Source: Folioceros fuciformis
Taxonomy: Eukaryota > Anthocerotophyta > Anthocerotopsida > Anthocerotales
DNA: 64,000 bases
Reading direction: 5' to 3'
NCBI GenBank assembly: GCA_049999805.1
Contig: JBNGIO010003970.1
Span: forward strand, 1-64,000
Made by a program: the position numbers and the translations under genes. The notes under the pieces were generated by a model. It searched no databases. It had not been told where the DNA came from and saw only the letters and a program-made list of their open reading frames with translations. Below are positions 50,334-62,621 of the stretch, piece after piece; positions within the stretch are counted from its first letter, which is position 1; the number at the start of each line of letters is the position of its first letter.

Positions 50334-50786
50334 ATGGCGGACGGCGGAGAGGAGAGGTGGCATTTGGAGGCAGTGAATGAGCAAGCGGTGGTCGGGAAGT
50401 GGAATCTTCTGCGCTCGGAGGTCAACCAGCTGTATTCCAAGATTTCTGAACTCGAACTGGAGCTGAACGAGCACACGCTTGTGATTAACGCGATCAAGCC
50501 CCTGGACCCCAAAAGGAAGTGCTTTCGAATGATTGGCGGAGTTTTGGTGGAGAGAACTGTAGAAGAGGTCATACCCGCTGTCCGGAACAATAGAGACGGG
50601 TTACAGGAAGTGATTGGTAAACTCGCGGATGCTCTCGATAAGAAGAGGAAAGAGCTTGTGGAGTTTGAAACGAAGTACAAGATCAGGGTGCGGAGAGGAG
50701 ACGCGTCGGGTAACAACAGCTCTGATGCAGCTGCACCAAAGGATGGAGGCGCGCAAGGAGTCCTTGTCGGCCCGGCAGCGTCGTAG
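50334..50786 (+). CDS. PFD2: Prefoldin subunit 2 (beta-type)
   Basis: A single frame of 150 aa from the ATG at 50334. It starts MADGGEERWHLEAVNEQAVV and continues with two coiled-coil helices around a short beta segment (NEHTLVINAIKPLDPKRKCF, then RMIGGVLVERTVEEVIPAV). This is the layout of beta-type prefoldin subunits and matches subunit 2 (P-x-R-x-C-F-R-x-[IV]-G-G-V-L-V-E). Prefoldin is a hexamer that hands unfolded actin and tubulin to the CCT chaperonin in the cytosol. The tail is low-complexity (GNNSSDAAAPKDGGAQG). No intron interrupts it. A degenerate copy lies at 56520-56969 and keeps the same end (PAAS then stop). Confidence 0.92.
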   Translation: MADGGEERWHLEAVNEQAVVGKWNLLRSEVNQLYSKISELELELNEHTLVINAIKPLDPKRKCFRMIGGVLVERTVEEVIPAVRNNRDGLQEVIGKLADALDKKRKELVEFETKYKIRVRRGDASGNNSSDAAAPKDGGAQGVLVGPAAS

Positions 50787-52320
50787 CCACTGAGGTAGGT
50801 CGGGATGCTTCTCCCGGATCTGTCCAGGTTTAGGGTTGGATGGTTTTCTTGTGCATGTCTGGACGTCGAGGAATGTGTCTCTGAACCCTACGTCTAGTGC
50901 TGGCCGTCCAGCTGCAGTCTCGTGTTATTGTTTTGTCTAGTGTGCATGCCTTGACTCTCATGGCTTTGACACCGGTATGCTCAAGCGCGGTGATGATTAC
51001 AATTCCTCGGTCTGAATGCTGCGGCATTGAAGACTCATTACACCCATAGAATTTGAGCGCCTTGGGGTGAGAAGTCTGTAAGATGCCTGAATTGTGTGCA
51101 CACTGGTCTGTGGTCTTGTTTGAAGCGTGCTCGGTCTTGTGTGCGTGGCGTGTCTTCTAGTTGTTGGCACGGCATTCCAGATACGTTATGTCCACAGAAC
51201 ATGAACGCTTGGTGGAGACCTCTCAATTCAGTTGACGTTCAGTCTTGCAGTCTTGTTTGAGGAAGGCCTGTGCTCGTTTTGGTCTCTATTTTTATTCGTT
51301 CGCTGTGTCACGGTCATGCTTCTGTGTGTCGTGCCGTTTCTCTGGATTGTTTTCGTCGTTCAGTTTCAGGTTGTGCTTTGGAGTTTTAGGTCTCCCAGGG
51401 TCCTGCTTTCTATCCTTAAATTCTGTTGTTTTTGTTCTTGACAGATGATTTAAACTCACCTCGTTTTTGTGTAGTGGCAGTATGGTCGGATGTGGCTGTG
51501 GGATTAGCAATAAGGCATCAACATTTTTCTCTCCATAAGGGTGTTCAGAAGCGACAGTCACAATGATCAACCCTGACTCAACAGTCCGGGTTGTGCGATG
51601 TCAACAGGACTTCGGGTCAGGTAGAGGCTGAAGACCACAAGAAGGGAAGCAAGACCGAGTGCATTGTTGGACTTGGAGAACTGGCGATTTGAAATCTGAG
51701 TAAGTTACCACTGTAATGTTTGCAGTGAAATTGATTTGAGTTTTTAGTTCTTAGGGTCATCAGTTTTTACATTATGTAAAACGTGTTTGGTGCTCTTGCC
51801 TGATAGCCACTGAGCTAAAGTGGTACTGTTCTTTAGGTGTGCTGGGGAAGTGTTACAATTACATTTCATGCGTAGTAAGAAGCTTTAGGGCCCGAAAAAG
51901 ATGGGCACCAAGGAACGCGAGGTGAGAATATTTTGTGCGAAAATGTGATCAATTTGACTTCGCGGTAGTGATGCTGAGTCACGTTTCAAGTAGATCACTC
52001 CACATCGGCTGGACATCAGGATGCTTAAGTGATACGCCGCTGCAGAGTGATGTAGCCTGGCGTGCAAATGAGCTGGTTTAGTGTCTTCTTAAGGGCTAAC
52101 AAAGATGAACAAGAATTCTAGGTCAGTTCACTACGGATTTTTTTCGGACGTGGTACTTGTACGATGGCATCATTTAATTGAAGGACCCGAACCACCGACT
52201 GCTAGATGGGATCCTTAATTTCTCCAACAGGACCCTTGATCACAAGGATCTTGTTCCTTTGGAATACATAGGATTCTCGATCACAACGATCATTGGGCAA
52301 ACATAGCAATCGTACTTGGG
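50787..52320. other. Intergenic, no gene recognised
   Basis: Balanced to T-rich sequence with only short frames. A T-rich, GTTTT-bearing stretch at 51230-51470 gives hydrophobic translations in several frames but lacks any family signature. The 3' untranslated region of prefoldin 2 is expected at its start. Confidence 0.45.
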
Positions 52321-52321
52321 A

Positions 52322-52390
52322 CCCCTCGATTCCTTCCAGACCTTTGAACGATGTGTTCTTAGGGGCTAACATAGAGCCAGCATCACGCGA
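52322..52390 (-). pseudogene. Fragment of CDC48C exon 1
   Basis: The reverse complement of this stretch is nearly the same as 30837-30906 in the AAA ATPase gene. Translation reads SRDAGSMLAPKNTSFKGLEG against SRDAGTMSAPKNISFKDLGG in the intact gene. Only about 70 bp align by eye, so this is a captured or duplicated gene scrap, not a gene. Confidence 0.8.
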
Positions 52391-52522
52391 TCTAAGGATG
52401 AACCTAGATCCACTTGGAGAGTACTCAGATGATGGTAATCCATTCAAAATGTGTAGGCAGTTTCAATCTGCATCGTTTAGCTTCCATGGTTTAAAAGAGC
52501 ACTTCTGAAAGTTTGTGTGCAG

Positions 52523-52850
52523 ACCCTTAGCAAATGCCACCTTGCCGAGGCAGTCCAAGGGAAGGAGGACAAGCTGGATGCTGCAGGTGAGCTCCATGTT
52601 TTGAAACAGTATTCTGCACTAGCTGTTTGTTCACATACTCAGCTGTAGCATATGTTTCCACAGTGAATGAGAACGGTGAAAACTGGAGCATTGGTAAGGG
52701 ACAACTCATCAGTCTTGGACGGGCTTTGTTGAAGAGGACCAAACTTTTGTTGTTGGATGAAGCAACTGCATCAATAGACACAGCAACCGATAGTCTCATT
52801 CAGCAGACTTTGCGAACTGAGTTTGCAGAGTGCTTAATCCGGAATAGGCT
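52523..52850 (+). pseudogene. Fragment of an ABCC-type transporter, nucleotide-binding domain 2
   Basis: Two exon-like pieces with good splice ends (52523-52586 and 52664-52850). They read TLSKCHLAEAVQGKEDKLDA, then [40 protein letters not shown] and [16 protein letters not shown]. This corresponds to the signature motif and Walker B of the second NBD in multidrug-resistance-type (ABCC) transporters. The Walker A exon and everything upstream are missing. The frame after ECLIRN loses similarity, so the fragment is not functional. Confidence 0.8.
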
Positions 52851-53266
52851 GCTTAATCACGATGGCCTTATGACTACGCCCGTTGGACTGGTTATGACTA
52901 CAAATAACCGCAATCTGAACATTGATGTCACGCTAGTAATGCATTCCAAGGACGCCCTGTGTAAGCATTAGGACGAAGCTAGGAACGCAATGATGGTGAT
53001 GTAAATGTTTGGAAGTTAATGGTTTACAACGGACAAATTCATCCCTTGGCGATGGCAGCACTCCCAATTGGCTGCTCCAGTCCCGGACTGTGGCACTACG
53101 CAAAACCTTGCCATCAGCCGAGCTATCAATGAACACACGGGAGGGAAAAGGGAGGGATGTGGCAGGGCCTCTGAAAGAACATGCTCAGTGGTCCTTGACA
53201 TAATCTTAAACGCCGTTAAGTTCTGTGCATCCTGTTCCAGGCTTCGAAGTTATGCTCGTATTACAG

Positions 53267-56200
53267 TCAACCGGGTGTGCTGGATGAAGTCCCTTGTACT
53301 TCTCCCTCTTTGGGCCCCGTATCTACAAGTTCTGATTCTTGGTAACCCTTATCAGATTGCGAGCCCTCGTCGTCACGATCCTCTTCAGACTCGGAGTCAG
53401 TAAGGGCCTGCCTTTCCAGTTCCCAAGCCTCAGTCCTCAGTCGATTTTGCTGAATTTTAATCTTTTGTCGCTTGTCTGGCTTCAAACCCACTGCTCTGAT
53501 ACCTTCCTCGATGACCCTGCAAGGCTAGTCCAGGAACACTTGAGACCTCATGATCCTACTGCACCGAAGATTGGTTTGCTAAAGACTCAACTTACCTTCC
53601 GCAAAGCTTCTTCTGTGTCACGGCGATGTCATGATCAACGAAGGCATCCCCGAGTCGAAGACTCAACCATATGTAGAGGTCAATCACCTGCATCGGGAAT
53701 GTGGGTCCAACGTGATTCTTCTTCGAACTGAAAAGAGAGCCGTGCGAGATTGTGCCGTGTATGATTTGAGGAAGAGGCGGAGCACTGGACCCAGTGGTGA
53801 AGACACAGATGGCAAACGCACCTTGTGCTGAGATTCGAGCTCTTTCAGGCGAATCTGTGTCCTTGGCAGACGAATTGTTTTGGAAGTGAAGATTTTTTCT
53901 TGTCGTACCAGCCCATCTTCGGAGTACTCTGTAGCAAACTGTGGATCCACACCATAAGTTAGCTAACAGCTGCCCCGTTTGTAATGACAGGCTTAAACCA
54001 GGAGAAGCTATACCTTAAGCAAAGCAGTCATTGATATTGGATCATCGGTCTCCACAGGGCTGCCATGGCACACCATTCCACCACAACAATCTCAAAGACA
54101 AAAGTGCATTGCAAGAGCCATCTTTACTTGACATGAGAGAGCCATGAATTCAACTCTGAAAGCATGCATGTACAAACGATGTACCAGCACACCTGAGGGC
54201 GAAGATATAGCGCTCCGACCATGTCAACGGTATCTTCTCCAACATCTCTGCAACTGCCTGCAAGCAAAGCATACAGGTCATTGCGGTCTCATGTCTGCAC
54301 GGGGAGAGTGGCATCAGCTTCTTTTAAGAGATATAGGGATGAGTTCTATACCAACATGTCGTCGCAATCTCGCATAAAATAATTAGACGAAAGCCTGGCT
54401 TTTCTCATGAACAATTTCTGCACAGGTGCGAAGCATCAGAATTCAAATATGTGGAAAATGAGATGCATAAAGGATCAGAGCATCCAACGTACTCACCAAG
54501 ACCTCACTGAATGTCTTCGCCGGGTGCAATTCAGAATAGAGAGTTAACTGCTCTAATGAAGGGAAAAGTCCAGCAGCCTGTTGCAAGATGTAAGCCCTGC
54601 ATAGGATTACGGCGTTTCTGAAGAACCTAAGCGCCCATGCATACAGAGAGTAGGAGACAGGGGCCTCACCTTAACGAGGGGGGATGGTGCTGCAAGCGCT
54701 TCATGCAATTTGGGCATATCACTTTCTTTCAAGCATGTCACATATCCTCGAGGATATTTAGTACCAAACCTTCCAGCCCTCCCTGAGTAGCAATTACCAT
54801 TGCAAGTTGATGCGAGTAACCATGAGAAACAATAGAACGGAAGATATAGCAGCTCCGGAAGGCCCACCCGCTATCTGTTTAATCTCGACGACATCAAGTG
54901 GCCGAACACCCGTGCCATCGAACTTTGATAGAGTTGAGAACACGATTTGTCGTATATTTAGATTCAAACCCATGCCCACAGCATCACTGGCTATGAGGGT
55001 GTCATATCCGCTGATTGGATCGTTGAATTTCTCAGCCTGTTACAGACGAGCCGTCTCATGAACGGATGGGGACCAATGACTGAGCCGTTCTCGTTTGCGA
55101 GGTGAGGACAGAAAACCATGTACCTGCCTTTTGCGCGCCTCAGGAGGCAGGCTTCCATAGATGACTGAGCAACGATGCCTCCCCTTTTTCTCAATCTCCG
55201 ACTGAAAGGCAACCACAGTGCCATGACATAGATGAGCACACATCACATGTCCCAACGGAGTACAAGAGACAAGGTACATCAAACTAGCCTTAATTTGGTA
55301 TATGTCAGTGCGAGAGAATGCTACAACGCAATCCCCCCTTCGTATCCTTGAATACTTGCTGAGTGCAAACTCAGATATGGTCAACGGAGCCAAACGCTCG
55401 TAATAGTGGACCTGCACAGAGCTTTGCAGAAGTTACTTCTTCAACCTGCAGGACATAAAGCAAACCTGCAACTGAACGTCACCTGAAGCAAATCTCCCAT
55501 TTCAGCAACCAGGTTCTCCACCAGGGGAACTGCAGCTGGATCTCCACAAAGGTGCAGCTCATCGACAGGCAGGCCTAGGAGAGCACGAGTCACTGAAGAA
55601 CCTCTATCTCGGGAGCCAAGCATCTGCATATACTCTCTCAAACTCTGGTCATCCACAGCTTTCACAAAAAAAATGCAGTCTTGAACATAAGAGTACTGGT
55701 TCACCTGAATTTCATCGATTATGGCACATTCGTATGCCGTTGTAACATCAGCCATCTCAACTGTCATGGCCTTGTGTTTTGCACCGTCAACCTCCTTCTT
55801 CTCCTGTCCGGTGATGAGGCTGCAAGGGATGTTTGCCAGATTCAAGCGTTCGGCTACCTCCCACGCCAGAAGTCTCAAAGGGCCACAGTAGACACCTGCA
55901 CCAATTCCAATTCCAGCAGCAAAAATATAAAGTTGCAGGGTACAACAGCCAAAAAGCAGGCCTGCTCTGGGGCCGGGCAATCACCAGAGGAGCATGCTTG
56001 AAGTCGCTTCAGTGCCGAATAGGTCTTGCCGCTGTTGGTCGGACCGACATGTAACACAATTTGCCTCTTCTTGGACCTGGCAAATGGGTACCAGGTGTGT
56101 GGACGTCTATACAACACAAGCAAACCCGTGAGGAGCCTGGCGAGCATCTCTGCACTGGCACATCCCTGTGCACCGGCCCTTCCCCCTCCCCCCACTCACG

Positions 56201-59200
56201 TCAAGTCAAATACATCAGGACGCACTGCGGATCCCAGCTTGCTCAGGTGACGCTTCCAGGACCACATCGACGCTATTGCTGCATTTTGGACAGCCCCAAT
56301 TCTTAGCGCGAAACCTGAGGCTGTGAAAGCGCACATTACGCTTCTTGGTGGAGGCGGAGTGGACAGATTCCTTGGTGTGCATGTACACAGTTCGGTATTC
56401 AGCCCTGGAACTGTAAGCCTAGTAAGGATTCATCCCAACGACGCGACACAGCAATGCCCAGGGTACTTGTGCCTTGCCCTTCACAACATGTTGATAAGTA
56501 ATGAATCTCGGGCGAGGCGGTTCCGGTGGAGATGGGAGTTGAGCCTGAAGGACTCAGAAGCCGAGGATTGGTCACATGGGAGGAGTGCGTGAACAGGCTT
56601 CGATTGAGACGTGAGACTGTTCCCAAGCTCATCCAGCTGAATTCCATTTCCTGGTCTCCAGCTGATGCTAGACGAACAGAAGTTTTATCGCCAATATCGA
56701 CACGCCGAGGTAGTGCTTCCGCCCGATCACCGAGGCGGAGTTCCGGAGAGGGTTAAGACAGTTATAGAGGTCATGAACGGGTTGCTAAAAGTGACGACGG
56801 CCCAACTCAGACGAGGTCTCGAGAAGAGGAGGAGAGCGTGTGGAGGTCCACACAAGGCACAAAATTGAGATTCGGAAACAAGACGAATCAGGACGAAAAC
56901 ATCAGTCCTGATGTAGCCGCAGCGGAGACAGGCGCGCAAGAAGTCCCTGTGGAACCGGCAGCGTCGTAGAAACTGAGGAGCAATAACTGTGACAATTGAC
57001 GTTGGATAAAAGAACGGGATAAGCCCCGTTTGCCGACCGACAACCAGAGGATGGACGCACTTGTTCTCTCGTCCAGTGACTCCGTTAACTTACCAATTGA
57101 ATGGTGCTGTTCCCAGAAGAAAAATGTCACTCTCCATGTCGCGCAGCCAGTGACATACTCTGTTGCATACAGCTATCGCGGACCCCTGCAACATACATAC
57201 ATCCACTCCGCTTAGGTTGAATTCGTGAGTTAGCAGTCCCGCTCGGATGTCATGTATACTCCACAGCGCTCACATACCTTCTCAGCTGAAGGGTTAAAGG
57301 CCGCATAAAGTTCGAAATCGGCGGTCCTCCATGCCAGCAGAACTGCCATGAATGGAATGGAAGTGGGTCAAGAAGTCAGCACAAGAAAAGCAGCACAAAC
57401 TTTTGTGAGACAAGGGACCGAGCATACCAAACTTGGCATCTCTCCTGTATTGCATTTTGTGAAGAGCTCCACGTGACACATCATGCATCGAGGCATGCAG
57501 CTTCTGATAAAGTCTGAACAATCTGAAACGTACACGCAACACGTTTCAGCAACTCTTCGATAACTTGTCGGCCCTAGCGACAAGCACAAACAACGAAACC
57601 AAGGGTTCTTAAAGAACAAAAACGCACAAATGTCACAGTTCCAACCTCTTCTGATCAGCCTGATTTTGCAAGTCCGACGAGTACTCCGATGCCACAAACT
57701 GGTCCAAATAGGTACTCCTGTAGAGAAAATGGTACAGACCTTCCGTACCTCCCACTGAAGGCCCTTGCACGCTTCCAGCAGTTTCCGATGTTTTCCGACT
57801 GAATGTAGGCACCTCGTCTATATGAAGGCCACCGTTCTGCAGTGACAGGTTAATATCCCGTAGGACATTCATCTGTCGCAAGGCGGTCTCAATCTGTTGC
57901 CTGTCACCATTGCAAGAGACTAATCACCATGTTGACCACACAAGTTTCTTACAGCAGTTGTGAGGCCCTAGTTGCATCTCTTTCTGATTCAGCTGTCTAC
58001 CCAAATCCAAAGCCCACAGGTTGGAAGCTCCATGGAACCAGCGCGAAACGACAGAAGCATCCTAATACCTGCATTTTTGCAGATAAAAGAAAGCTCCTGA
58101 ATCAGCCGTAAGCAGAACCAGGCAGGTCTCTGTCTGCAAACATTAAAGCAAAGCAGTTAGTCACAGCGCAAAACAGGATAAGCCAGCCCAAAACTCATGA
58201 TCACCCATCAACATAACGTTCTCGTAAAATCACTCGGTACTGCTACACAATTTTACAGCTCACTGAGCAATGTCGGACTCGGCACATGCATCCAAATGGA
58301 AACAAGGAGGAAAGACACCTGTTATTGAAAATGGAGGTGACTCCCATACAATTCAGATCAGTGTCTACCACAGACCAATGGATCATTCTTCATCCACAAG
58401 CAGAAAAGCCGAGGTCATCCACAGTGCACGCAGTAAGTGTCTACCAGACTTAACCTGGAACTTACTTCTATGTACTGTATGTAGGCGTACAGAAATGCTG
58501 TGGCGTTGTAGCAGGGAAGACAAACAGGTGAAAAAGACTCTGTGGTTCTGCAATGTCAATGACACAATGAGCAAGGCGTGACCTGATGTTGCTATCGACT
58601 GAAACATGCTCCACTATTCACCTTTCACCTGAATGATTCGGATGAGGAAACAAAGTTGGACAACAAGCATATATCATCAGGATGAAGAGGACTTTTCCGA
58701 GAACCAGCAAGGCATATGACCTGAAACACAAAAAATCGCCACTTGCTGAGAAGGACAAGTAACACCACTAGAGTTTTAGGAACATGACGAAATATGATCC
58801 GCATCAGAGGACCCGAAAGATTACCTTTGAACCAGACATCAGAAGAGCAAATACATTCCCTGACTCAGCTACGTCTTGGAGAGCAACACCAGCTGCCTGT
58901 CTTGTTACATAAGGAAGAGGCAAGCAAGTATACGCGTGGAGGAAGGTCCCTGGATTCCTGGTCAAAAAACCGGCAACTTTACAACAAGGCTGAAGGCTCT
59001 GACGCATGTCAAATGATGACGCAGACGAACTTGCTGTCAATCACTTCGAATGCAACCTAAAATGCCAACCACCTATCATGACTGTAACTCTCAGAACATG
59101 AAGCATTGCACTATGCGTAGCTAGTAACTAGAACTGAAAACGGAGCGAAGTGACTTGTCAGCGCCAGCACGTGACACAACAGACTGTTCAATGCGAAGCA

Positions 59201-60739
59201 AATATTGACCTACCAGCTGAAGGCATGTATCAAGGAAGAAAAGACAACCTCGGTGCCTCCAAGCAAGGGCCTCATATCAAACTTCGGATTTTTCAAGAAA
59301 CACTTTTCCACAGCCTTCGTCAATATGAGAAGCATCTGTGTTCAGCAGATCGTATTAGTGTTCTTGAACTCTGCCTTTTTGCCCTTCTGGACAAGAACCA
59401 GGTATGTACGCAGTAGCTGGAGCAGTAAGTGCCAAAGGGATACCTGCCCATGCAAAAGCTCTAGTTGTCCTTTTAGAGACTGAATTGGCTCCTCAGTTGC
59501 GGAGATAGAGACTAGGTAAAGGGGGCCCTTCACCAAAAAAACAATCTGCAGAGTTCATGAAGAAAGCGTGGGATGGTCTTAGACACAGTGATGTACAGTT
59601 TAGGCGATGCACCTCGAGAAACCAAAAGGGTGGGCACCTGATGATCGCCCGCTTTAATCGAGTGCATCAGGTCTCCACTACAACATCCATACGTCAAGGC
59701 AGAGGTAAGTGGGAAGCAAAAGCTACTTTGCTTCGAAAAGAACATTAGACAAGTCCATAAGTAGTTTGGAGATGGCAAGCAGACTTATGGATGGCCTAAA
59801 TTGCTTGCCTGTTCTCAACGAATGACATGATTGCTTGTAAAGTGGCCGAAAAACCAGCCAATTTATGCTCGTCTCCATACCTGCATCGCCCGCCATACGA
59901 TGTCAAAGGAAGAGGAAAGGGATAAGGCTGTCAAGTGCAAGGACATGGATGCGATAGCAAGCCACACCTAGAGAATATAGGCTTGCCAGCATTGCTGAGA
60001 ATAAAGAAATGCTTCCGATGCTTCCTCCAGGATTCAAACGAGTCATCCTGCAAAGAAGATTATCCGTAGCTGCGTTTGGGCGGATGTGCGCAAGGCGCTA
60101 CAGACATATTCAGACTCTAACCTCATTCGGGTGACGCTTTCCTGGAACCCAATTAGCTGAAGAAGTGCTCTCAGCTGTCTGCTGAATCTGCCCTGACACC
60201 GAACCCCTCGATTCCTCATCCCCGCTACTGGAACCGGAAGCACTTGTTGGACTGCTTCCACTCTCCGCCATGCAATAGCTGGTCCCTTCATGGCTATTCC
60301 TTAAACTAGGAGGATCGAGAGTGTGGTCGTCTAAACCTTCCTGGTGCTCGAGGCTGTCATCTTTGACCCTAACAGATCCAGAGTCGGACTCGGGTAGCTT
60401 CTCGACATCACTGCATGGACCATCATCTGGCAGGTAACAAGGACGGTCACCATATCCATCATTTACGAAAAGGTCCTCGTAATCCGTCGAGAACGCATGC
60501 GGCACAATCCCAGTGAAATACGGAGGTACTGAAGGCCTTGGTGTAGAAAAATCTCCACCCGCCCTGTCGTTCGGCTTCCGGTCGTCTATCACGTCCTCTG
60601 CTGTAATGAAATCCTCTGAACCGGCAAGATTTTGCGGCGCGCTCGGTTCAACGTCACTCGACCCGTTCTCCGAAGTGGCTGGCGAGGAATGACTGCCGTT
60701 GCTAGTCGTTGGCGACTTCATCTGTAAGCTGGAGCACAA
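53267..60739 (-). CDS. SUV3: SUV3-type mitochondrial/plastid RNA helicase
   Basis: Reverse exons with consistent phase from the helicase core on: about 56302-56200, 56106-55985, 55895-55705, 55623-55483, 55411-55289, 55201-55124, 55036-54868, 54782-54670, 54577-54497, 54417-54352, 54257-54193, 54059-54014, 53938-53822, 53687-53596, 53516-53267. Upstream exons: 60739-60122, 57893-57646, 57522-57428, 57342-57278. One or more exons between 60.1 and 57.9 kb and the junction at 57.3-56.3 kb are unresolved. Core motifs: [117 protein letters not shown]. The C-terminus has the SUV3 tail ([16 protein letters not shown]). SUV3 unwinds RNA in the organelle degradosome. The N-terminus is long and acidic, with no clear presequence, so a 5' exon may be missing. 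A prefoldin-2 pseudogene lies within one intron. Confidence 0.88.
56520..56969 (+). pseudogene. Prefoldin subunit 2 pseudogene
   Basis: Diverged copy of 50334-50786. Recognisable pieces are the helix-1 region ([20 protein letters not shown]), the beta segment region around 56690-56750, and GTCATGAACGGGTTGCTAAA at about 56772-56791. The ends match closely (GGCGCGCAAGAAGTCCCT ... CCGGCAGCGTCGTAG against GGCGCGCAAGGAGTCCTT ... CCGGCAGCGTCGTAG). Stops and frameshifts break it. It lies antisense inside an intron of SUV3. Because the parent gene is intronless here, this copy could have arisen by DNA duplication or by retroposition. Confidence 0.7.
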
Positions 60740-62621
60740 CAGAATCTGGACATCCCTTCCACACTTCCACGGCGCTTCGAGTGGGAGCTGGAGTACACCC
60801 CAATTGGAAGGCGCCAGGCAGGGCTCATAACAACTTCAGAGCAACGTTGGATTGACGTTATATTCCCATATAATATTCAATATCCGGCTGGGCTGCTCCG
60901 ATGGGAGAAGCCCAACAACAACAACTGCACATGATCTTTCGTACCAACGTCGCCTAACACAGGATTTCGCTCCGTTGCAGGGCAGCATTAAAAGTTCCAC
61001 AAGTCGCACGACGTGTGTCCGGGCCCCTTGGCTTGACCCTGGGCTCTGGGTGTCTCAAATGTAGCTACCTAATATGATTATTAAAATTAACTTTAATAAC
61101 AATAATATTAAACCATTTTGAAATAAGAAAAAAAAATATTTCATTAAAAATAGGTAGAAAAATATTTTCCTCCCTTTGTAGAGGCAAACATATATGGGTA
61201 CCACTTATCTTGTCACACTAGTGAAAAATTTCATCCACTCCCTCTCATCTAGGTACCAGTTAAAGCACAATGCTAACTAATTTATAGTCATAAACATGAA
61301 ATGACTAATTAGGTAGCATGCTTTCAAATGTGTAGAAAAACAAGTTCTACATTTCTTGTAGATCACAAGATTGTTTGTTGTCATTGAACAAAAGATAGGG
61401 TGAGCTCATTTGCCTCTTCATTATGCCAATGTAAAGGCATAGTAAAGACCAATGTCAGACACAACAACAAGGCTCCAAATCAAAAACTGCTAATCTCTCC
61501 TACAATATCATAACTAATAACCTAGAAGGCCTACAATCAACAGCAACAAAAGCTTGTCAATGAAGAAGTGGCATCACATATTGTTGTTGCCATTTCTATG
61601 TTGTATTGATAGCCAATTGTTGATGCCCTTAAGGATTGTTGCTACAAGTGCAATAAGTTGGCTAGTAATGGACATCCATTGCTCACAAAGAAAAGGTCTA
61701 GTTAAGTTCAATGTCTCTCATTATAGTGTCTAAGTAGCCTGTGTCTCTTCTCGATTGTATTGTGTGCTCATGATCCCTAATTGCAACATTGTCACCTTCT
61801 CCAGCTTTGTTGTTGTTGTTTGTAGAATGACATGTGTATTGTCTAATAGTGAGCTAGTGAATGTATCATCTAGAGTCCTGAAAAGTGTGTGTAGCAGAAG
61901 GAGAAGGAGGGACTAGAGTGAAGGTTCATAAGTACTCTCTTATGCAATAAAGGCACAATTTCATTCCCTTACTATTGACATCCACAAGGTTATGGGCAAG
62001 GTTTCTCTAAGTTCCTTAAGGTTTATGCTAGAAGTCCCATAATCATAGGAGCAAGATAGGTCTCACTGTTTGTTTCATGTAGTAACTGATCTAAGAGTAG
62101 GAAGCTTGATCTTGAGTTCTCATCAACTTATGTCCATATGGGCCTAAAGTAGGTCCTTGAGCTCATATCTTGAACTCTGAAATTATAAGTGAAGTAACAA
62201 GCTATGTGACTAAAGATAAGGAGGTTAGTCCATTGGCTTTTTCATAGTCTCCACAGATGGGGTTTTCTTTAAAATAAAGGCACTCACTCCATTCCTTTTT
62301 CTTAAAGCTCTTGTCTCGAGGAGGAGTTCCTGCCACATTCGTCTCTGTACTCCCTATCTCATCATTACTGTGTTGAGCTCAAACTTTTCCCAATATTTAA
62401 GATTTAATTTAACTTTAACAGTGGTTGTTTAGATATGATGATATAATAGAGGTTACTATTAACTTGAGTACATAGTATTTCAGGAACGCCTGACTTCGAA
62501 TCGCTCTCGGTTTCAGTCCTTGATCTGGGGTTCAGGGCTGGGTGGTGACGAAAGCAATACCACAGGATACAAGCCCGGCTGGCGCGAACAGGAGCTCAGA
62601 CACCACGGGAGATCGGAAATC
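60740..62621. other. AT-rich divergent intergenic region
   Basis: From 61060 to 62470 the sequence is AT-rich with no open frame of note and no recognised repeat family. The first 300 bp next to SUV3 and the last 150 bp next to TFIIS are more balanced, and probably hold the two promoters and leaders. Confidence 0.5.

Noticed and set aside
52202-52447. Reverse ORF as a new AAA ATPase gene
   Set aside because: Only about 70 bp match CDC48C and the flanks match nothing in it. It lacks Walker motifs, so it is a fragment.
61060-62470. Hidden gene in the AT-rich spacer before TFIIS
   Set aside because: No open frame of useful length, no splice-consistent exons and no similarity to known families were seen on either strand.
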